A stretch of DNA of 64,000 bases from Bin18 sp965242795 (GTDB taxonomy: Bacteria > Desulfobacterota > Binatia > Bin18). The notes below the pieces were generated by a model. The model saw only the letters and a program-made list of their open reading frames with translations, did no database searches and had not been told where the DNA came from. Positions 60,583 to 64,000 of the stretch are shown piece after piece; positions within the stretch are counted from its first letter, which is position 1, and every line of letters starts with the position of its first letter. The stretch covers positions 3,472,001 through 3,536,000 of the forward strand of contig OZ251505.1 of assembly GCA_965242795.1 (NCBI GenBank), written 5' to 3'. Position numbers and translations under genes: made by a program.

Positions 60583-61023
60583 GTGCTGTTCAATCTCGGC
60601 AACGTTCTCGTCTTCTCCATCCTGGCACTCGCTTTCTGTGCGGTGCATCTGGCAATCGGAAAGCTGCTGCGTCCGCACAACCCGGAACACAAGAAACTGA
60701 CGACGTACGAGTGTGGGGAGCCACCGACCGGCAGCGCCTGGATCAATTTCAACATCCGCTTCTATCTGATCGCCTTGGTGTTCGTGATCTTCGAAATCGA
60801 GGTGGCGTTCATCTTTCCGGTCGCCGTGGCGTTCCGTGACTGGCTGCTGGCCGGGCGGGGACTGTTCGCGCTCACCGAGATACTCATTTTTCTGGGGATT
60901 CTCGTCGTCGGCTTGGTGTACGTGTGGGCGAAGCGCGACCTTGAATGGCTCAAACGCCTGCAACCGGCTGCCGCGGAATCCGAACCAGCCGCGGAAAATA
61001 CCGACCTGCCCGAAGCCGCGTGA
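60583..61023 (+). CDS. nuoA: NADH-quinone oxidoreductase subunit A
   Basis: A 146-residue three-helix membrane subunit: TYECGEPPTGSAWINFNIRF, LVFVIFEIEVAFIFPVAVAF, GILVVGLVYVWAKRDLEWL. These are the conserved NuoA loops around the quinone site. The GTG start follows an AAGAAGGAG site. It is the first gene of nuoA-nuoB-nuoC-nuoD-nuoH, with an Ala/Glu-rich tail. Confidence 0.95.
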   Translation: MLFNLGNVLVFSILALAFCAVHLAIGKLLRPHNPEHKKLTTYECGEPPTGSAWINFNIRFYLIALVFVIFEIEVAFIFPVAVAFRDWLLAGRGLFALTEILIFLGILVVGLVYVWAKRDLEWLKRLQPAAAESEPAAENTDLPEAA

Positions 61024-61032
61024 GGAGGACCC

Positions 61033-61533
61033 ATGTCCCTGATCAACAGTGTGCCCGAGATGGTGCTCACGACGAAGCTCGACGAGGTCCTGAATTGGAG
61101 CAGGAAATCGTCCGTGTGGTACATGCTGTTCGGACTGGCCTGCTGCGCGATCGAACTGATGCAGACGGGCGGACCCCGGGCCGACCTCGAACGGTTCGGC
61201 GCGGCCCCGCGGGCGACCCCGCGTCAGTCCGACATGATGATCATCGCCGGCACGCTGACGCTCAAGATGGCGCTGCGGACCAAGGTGCTCTATGACCAGA
61301 TGCCCGACCCGAAATACGTCATCTCGATGGGCAGTTGCTCGAACTGCGGCGGGTTGTTCCAGCTCGCCTATTCGGTCTGTGACGGCGTCGACAAGGTGAT
61401 TCCCGTGGACGTGTACGTTCCCGGCTGCCCACCGCGGCCCGAAGCGCTGACCGAAGGGCTGCTCAAGCTGCAAGAGAAGATGATGCAGGAGCGCTGGCTG
61501 GTCAAAGGCTCCGCGGCCCAGATTGCGGCCTGA
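61033..61533 (+). CDS. nuoB: NADH-quinone oxidoreductase subunit B, paralogue 2
   Basis: A 166-residue NuoB in the canonical operon position. The N2 ligands are in GLACCAIELMQTGG (tandem Cys), SMGSCSNCGGLFQ and PGCPPRPEA. It carries the last Fe-S cluster before ubiquinone or menaquinone. A GAGGAGG site precedes the ATG, and it starts 9 bp after nuoA. Confidence 0.95.
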   Translation: MSLINSVPEMVLTTKLDEVLNWSRKSSVWYMLFGLACCAIELMQTGGPRADLERFGAAPRATPRQSDMMIIAGTLTLKMALRTKVLYDQMPDPKYVISMGSCSNCGGLFQLAYSVCDGVDKVIPVDVYVPGCPPRPEALTEGLLKLQEKMMQERWLVKGSAAQIAA

Positions 61534-61575
61534 TCCCGCGACGCGGGCGGACAACGATCCTAGTCTCTCCGACGT

Positions 61576-62070
61576 ATGAATCCCACCCAGGTACACGAAC
61601 GGTTACAGGCCGAGTTCGGGGAGGCCGTGCTGGCCTTCGAGCCGGATGCGCTCGACCCGTTCGTGGTGCTTGATTCCGAACGGATTCTCGACGTGTGTCG
61701 CTTTCTGCACGACGATCCGGATCTGGCGTTCGACTGTCTCTCGAATCTCTCCGGCGTGGACCGGATCAAGGAGGAGCAGTTGCAGGTCGTGCTGCACCTC
61801 TATTCCTACACGCACCGGCATTTGCTGGTCGTCAAGGTGAACGTCCCGCGCGACGAGCCGCGGATGCCGTCGGTGGAAGGTATCTGGAAGGCGGCGAACT
61901 GGCTGGAGCGTGAGATCTACGACCTGCTGGGCATCGAATTCACCGGGCACTCCGACCTGCGGCGGCTGCTCATGCCGGAAGACTGGGTCGGGCACCCGCT
62001 GCGCAAGGATTTCATCGAGCCCGAAGAATATCACGGCATCAGCACGCGGCGGGAAAGCTTGCTCAAGTAA
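61576..62070 (+). CDS. nuoC: NADH-quinone oxidoreductase subunit C
   Basis: A 164-residue peripheral-arm subunit: DCLSNLSGVDRIKEEQLQVV, LHLYSYTHRHLLVVKVNVPR, EGIWKAANWLEREIYDLLGI, GHSDLRRLLMPEDWVGHPLR, the full 30-kDa subunit signature (WxEREIxDLxGIxFxGHPxLRRIL). It is separate from NuoD, unlike the fused CD of E. coli. The 62071-62205 gap has only an open Pro-rich frame without coding evidence. Confidence 0.95.
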   Translation: MNPTQVHERLQAEFGEAVLAFEPDALDPFVVLDSERILDVCRFLHDDPDLAFDCLSNLSGVDRIKEEQLQVVLHLYSYTHRHLLVVKVNVPRDEPRMPSVEGIWKAANWLEREIYDLLGIEFTGHSDLRRLLMPEDWVGHPLRKDFIEPEEYHGISTRRESLLK

Positions 62071-62205
62071 CGCCGTCGTGTCTCCTCCCATCCTGCCGCC
62101 GGCTCCCGCTCCGATGACCTCTGAATCCGCCCCCGCGGGAACGAGCGAGCCCGGCAGGGCGAACACCGGAAACCCGACGCGGCGTCCCCGACGCTGGAGG
62201 ATTGC

Positions 62206-63360
62206 ATGAGTCTGGCAGGCTACGAGTTCGAGGTGCAGCGCGACGACGGGCTGGCGACCGAGGAAATGACCCTGAATATGGGGCCCCAGCATCCCAGTAC
62301 GCATGGGGTATTGCGTTTCGTGATCAAGGCCGACGGCGAGATCATGCGGACCGCCATTCCCGACATCGGCTATCTGCACCGCTCGATCGAGAAAATCTCC
62401 GAGAAGGTCGGTTATCACGGCTTCATGCCGTACACCGACCGCGTCGATTACGTGTCGGCCATGCAGTGCAACCAGGGCTGGGCCATGGTGTGCGAACGGG
62501 CCGCGGGGATCGAGGTGCCGCGGCGTGGCGAGTTCTGCCGCGTGCTCGCGTGCGAACTGGGCCGCATCGCCAGCCACCTGCTCTCGGTCGGGACGATGGT
62601 CATGGACATCGGCGGGATGACGCCGTTCACGCACGCCATCCGCGAGCGGGAGAAGGTGAACAACCTGCTCGAAGATCTGTGCGGCGCGCGGCTGACGTTC
62701 AACTACATGCGCATCGGCGGCGTGGCCTGGGACCTGCCGCCCGGATACCCGGACCAGGTCCGCGCGTTCCTGGACCAGTTCGAGCCGCTCATCGACGAAT
62801 ACAACGACCTGATCTCCTACAACAAAATCTACGTCGAGCGGTTGGCGAACGTGGCGGTCGTCCCCAAGGAAGAGGCGATCAACTACAATCTGGTCGGCCC
62901 CAACCTGCGCGGGTGCGGGTTCCGGTTCGACGTGCGGCGCGACGAACCGTACTCGATCTATCCCGATCTGGAGTTCGACGTGCCGGTCGGCACCGGCGAA
63001 GTCGGCACGCTGGGCGATTGCTTCGACCGCTACATGGTCCGCGTCAAGGAAATGAAGGAATCGTGCAAGATCGTGCGCCAGTGCCTGGACATGATCCCCG
63101 ACGGCCCCGTGCTGGCCAGGGTCGCCAAGAAGCTCAAGCCGCCGGCTGGCGACGCGTTCGTGCGCGTCGAGGCGTCGCGGGGCGACATGGGCTGGTACGT
63201 GGTCAGCGACGGGAGCGAATTTCCGTATCGCACGAAGATCCGCACCGGGTCGTTTTCGGCCATGAGCATCGTGGACAAGCTGAGCCGCGGGATCATGCTG
63301 GCCGACCTGATCGCGCTCATCGCCAGCCTCGACGTGGTCGCTCCCGAAGTTGACCGCTAA
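62206..63360 (+). CDS. nuoD: NADH-quinone oxidoreductase subunit D
   Basis: A 384-residue 49-kDa-type subunit: NMGPQHPSTHGVLRFVIKAD, GYLHRSIEKISE, VLACELGRIASHLLSVGTMV, GDCFDRYMVRVKEMKESC, IVDKLSRGIMLADLIALIAS and the closing SLDVVAPEVDR. It forms the quinone site with NuoB. The ATG starts after a GGAGG site, in the normal gene order. Confidence 0.96.
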   Translation: MSLAGYEFEVQRDDGLATEEMTLNMGPQHPSTHGVLRFVIKADGEIMRTAIPDIGYLHRSIEKISEKVGYHGFMPYTDRVDYVSAMQCNQGWAMVCERAAGIEVPRRGEFCRVLACELGRIASHLLSVGTMVMDIGGMTPFTHAIREREKVNNLLEDLCGARLTFNYMRIGGVAWDLPPGYPDQVRAFLDQFEPLIDEYNDLISYNKIYVERLANVAVVPKEEAINYNLVGPNLRGCGFRFDVRRDEPYSIYPDLEFDVPVGTGEVGTLGDCFDRYMVRVKEMKESCKIVRQCLDMIPDGPVLARVAKKLKPPAGDAFVRVEASRGDMGWYVVSDGSEFPYRTKIRTGSFSAMSIVDKLSRGIMLADLIALIASLDVVAPEVDR

Positions 63361-63387
63361 TCCCGAATCCGGTACGAGTGCGGCGCC

Positions 63388-64000
63388 ATGCAGAGCTTCA
63401 TCGACGGGCTGATCGCCAGCGGAATCGTCGGCGGCCTGCCCGCGGAAATCGTGTATGCCGCGCTGATGTTCCTGTTCGCGTCGGTCGTCGTGTTCGGCTT
63501 CGTGCTGCCCCTGGTGACGGTCACCATCTGGCTGGAGCGGCGGGTCTGGTCGCGCATCCAGTCGCGGGTCGGGCCGAACCGGGTCGGGCCGCAGGGCGTC
63601 CTGCAAGGGCTGGCCGACGGCGTGAAGAACCTGATGAAGGAGGACGTCGTTCCGGACGCCGCGGATCGGCCGCTTTTCCTCTTTGCGCCGTATCTGCTCG
63701 TCTGGGGCTTTCTCGCCACCTTCGTGGTGATCCCGTTCAGCAGCGCGCTGGTGATTGCCGACCTCAACGTCGGCATCCTGTACGTGGTCGCCATCGTCGC
63801 GCTGTCCGCGGTCGGGGTACTGATGGCCGGCTGGGCGTCGAACAACAAATGGTCGCTGCTGGGCGGGATCCGCTCGGCCGCACAAGTCGTCAGCTACGAA
63901 ATCCCGGCCGGGTTGGCGCTGTTGCCCATCGTCCTGCTGACCGGAACGCTGAGCACGCAGGGGATCATCCAGGCGCAGGGCTGGGCGCCGTGGGACTGGT
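63388..64000 (+). CDS. nuoH: NADH-quinone oxidoreductase subunit H, 3' end beyond the window
   Basis: The first 204 codons of the membrane subunit: WLERRVWSRIQSRVGPNRVG, PQGVLQGLADGVKNLMKEDV, GWASNNKWSLLGGIRSAAQV, VSYEIPAGLALL. These are invariant NuoH loops of the quinone-binding/proton-coupling region. The start ATG at 63388 is 27 bp after the nuoD stop. The rest, and presumably nuoI-N, lie to the right. Confidence 0.95.
   Translation, partial: MQSFIDGLIASGIVGGLPAEIVYAALMFLFASVVVFGFVLPLVTVTIWLERRVWSRIQSRVGPNRVGPQGVLQGLADGVKNLMKEDVVPDAADRPLFLFAPYLLVWGFLATFVVIPFSSALVIADLNVGILYVVAIVALSAVGVLMAGWASNNKWSLLGGIRSAAQVVSYEIPAGLALLPIVLLTGTLSTQGIIQAQGWAPWDW

Noticed and set aside
62079..62209. Pro-rich open frame between nuoC and nuoD
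   Set aside because: No ribosome-binding site, low-complexity translation, and it ends inside nuoD; likely chance.

Overview
The window looks like a chromosome segment of a GC-rich, diderm (Gram-negative-type) bacterium. It carries a complete 16S-tRNAIle-tRNAAla-23S operon, a class A penicillin-binding protein, a heptosyltransferase-type glycosyltransferase, an autotransporter-type outer-membrane beta-barrel, and anaerobic/iron metabolism genes (feo, nuo). The 16S 3' end carries the usual CCTCC anti-SD, and many genes have clear GGAGG sites. The exact phylum cannot be fixed without a 16S search. The density of dispersed palindromes and the barrel type suggest an uncultured environmental or host-associated lineage (a Tectomicrobia/Rokubacteria/NC10-like origin is a guess only).

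Layout. 0-8 kb (minus strand): a partial MBL-fold hydrolase, a class-V aminotransferase, a Rieske ferredoxin, a squalene-cyclase-repeat protein, a PEP-mutase-family/nucleotidyltransferase fusion, and the TldE/TldD metalloprotease pair. 8.1-13.35 kb: rRNA operon with promoter, processing stems and terminator, but no 5S gene before the terminator. 13.4-17 kb: zinc ribbon, LarE, CysK, GT9, DUF1844. 17-23.4 kb: PBP1-type transglycosylase/transpeptidase, TPR protein, TsaD and RsmA, then an enoyl-CoA hydratase and a membrane protein. 23.7-28.2 kb: nuoF-nuoG, Uma2 nuclease, exonuclease III.

28.2-35.5 kb is an accessory island full of palindromic repeats. It holds a GrdB-like gene whose reading frame is interrupted by a TGA that is very likely selenocysteine (a UxxC motif with a SECIS-like hairpin). 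It also holds an HNH nuclease, a five-repeat CRISPR-like array with an exact 66-bp period, a DinG helicase of the cluster-less CasDinG (Csf4) type, a truncated Csf3-like fragment, two paralogous secreted PD-(D/E)XK-like proteins and a higBA module with a 5'-damaged toxin. Together the array, helicase and Csf3 fragment look like the relic of a type IV-A CRISPR system.

35.6-45.5 kb: glutaredoxin, glutamate synthase (gltD, gltB), an Lrp-type regulator divergent from acetolactate synthase (ilvB), and a cold-shock-like protein. 45.5-52.9 kb: autotransporter barrel gene lacking a signal peptide, membrane protein, paired MaoC-type hydratases, SbcD-like phosphoesterase, ferritin-like protein and FxsA. 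52.9-58.4 kb is an iron island: feoA-feoB plus a Cys-rich partner, several very small proteins, a ferritin-like protein and a Com-like zinc finger, with Fur-box-like palindromes in three intergenic spaces and a candidate iron-responsive small RNA. 58.5-64 kb: tRNA-Ser, iscU, an extra nuoB, an Rrf2 regulator, then nuoA-B-C-D-H running off the right edge. Complex I is therefore split between two loci here (nuoFG at 24 kb, nuoABCDH at 60 kb) and has two NuoB paralogues.
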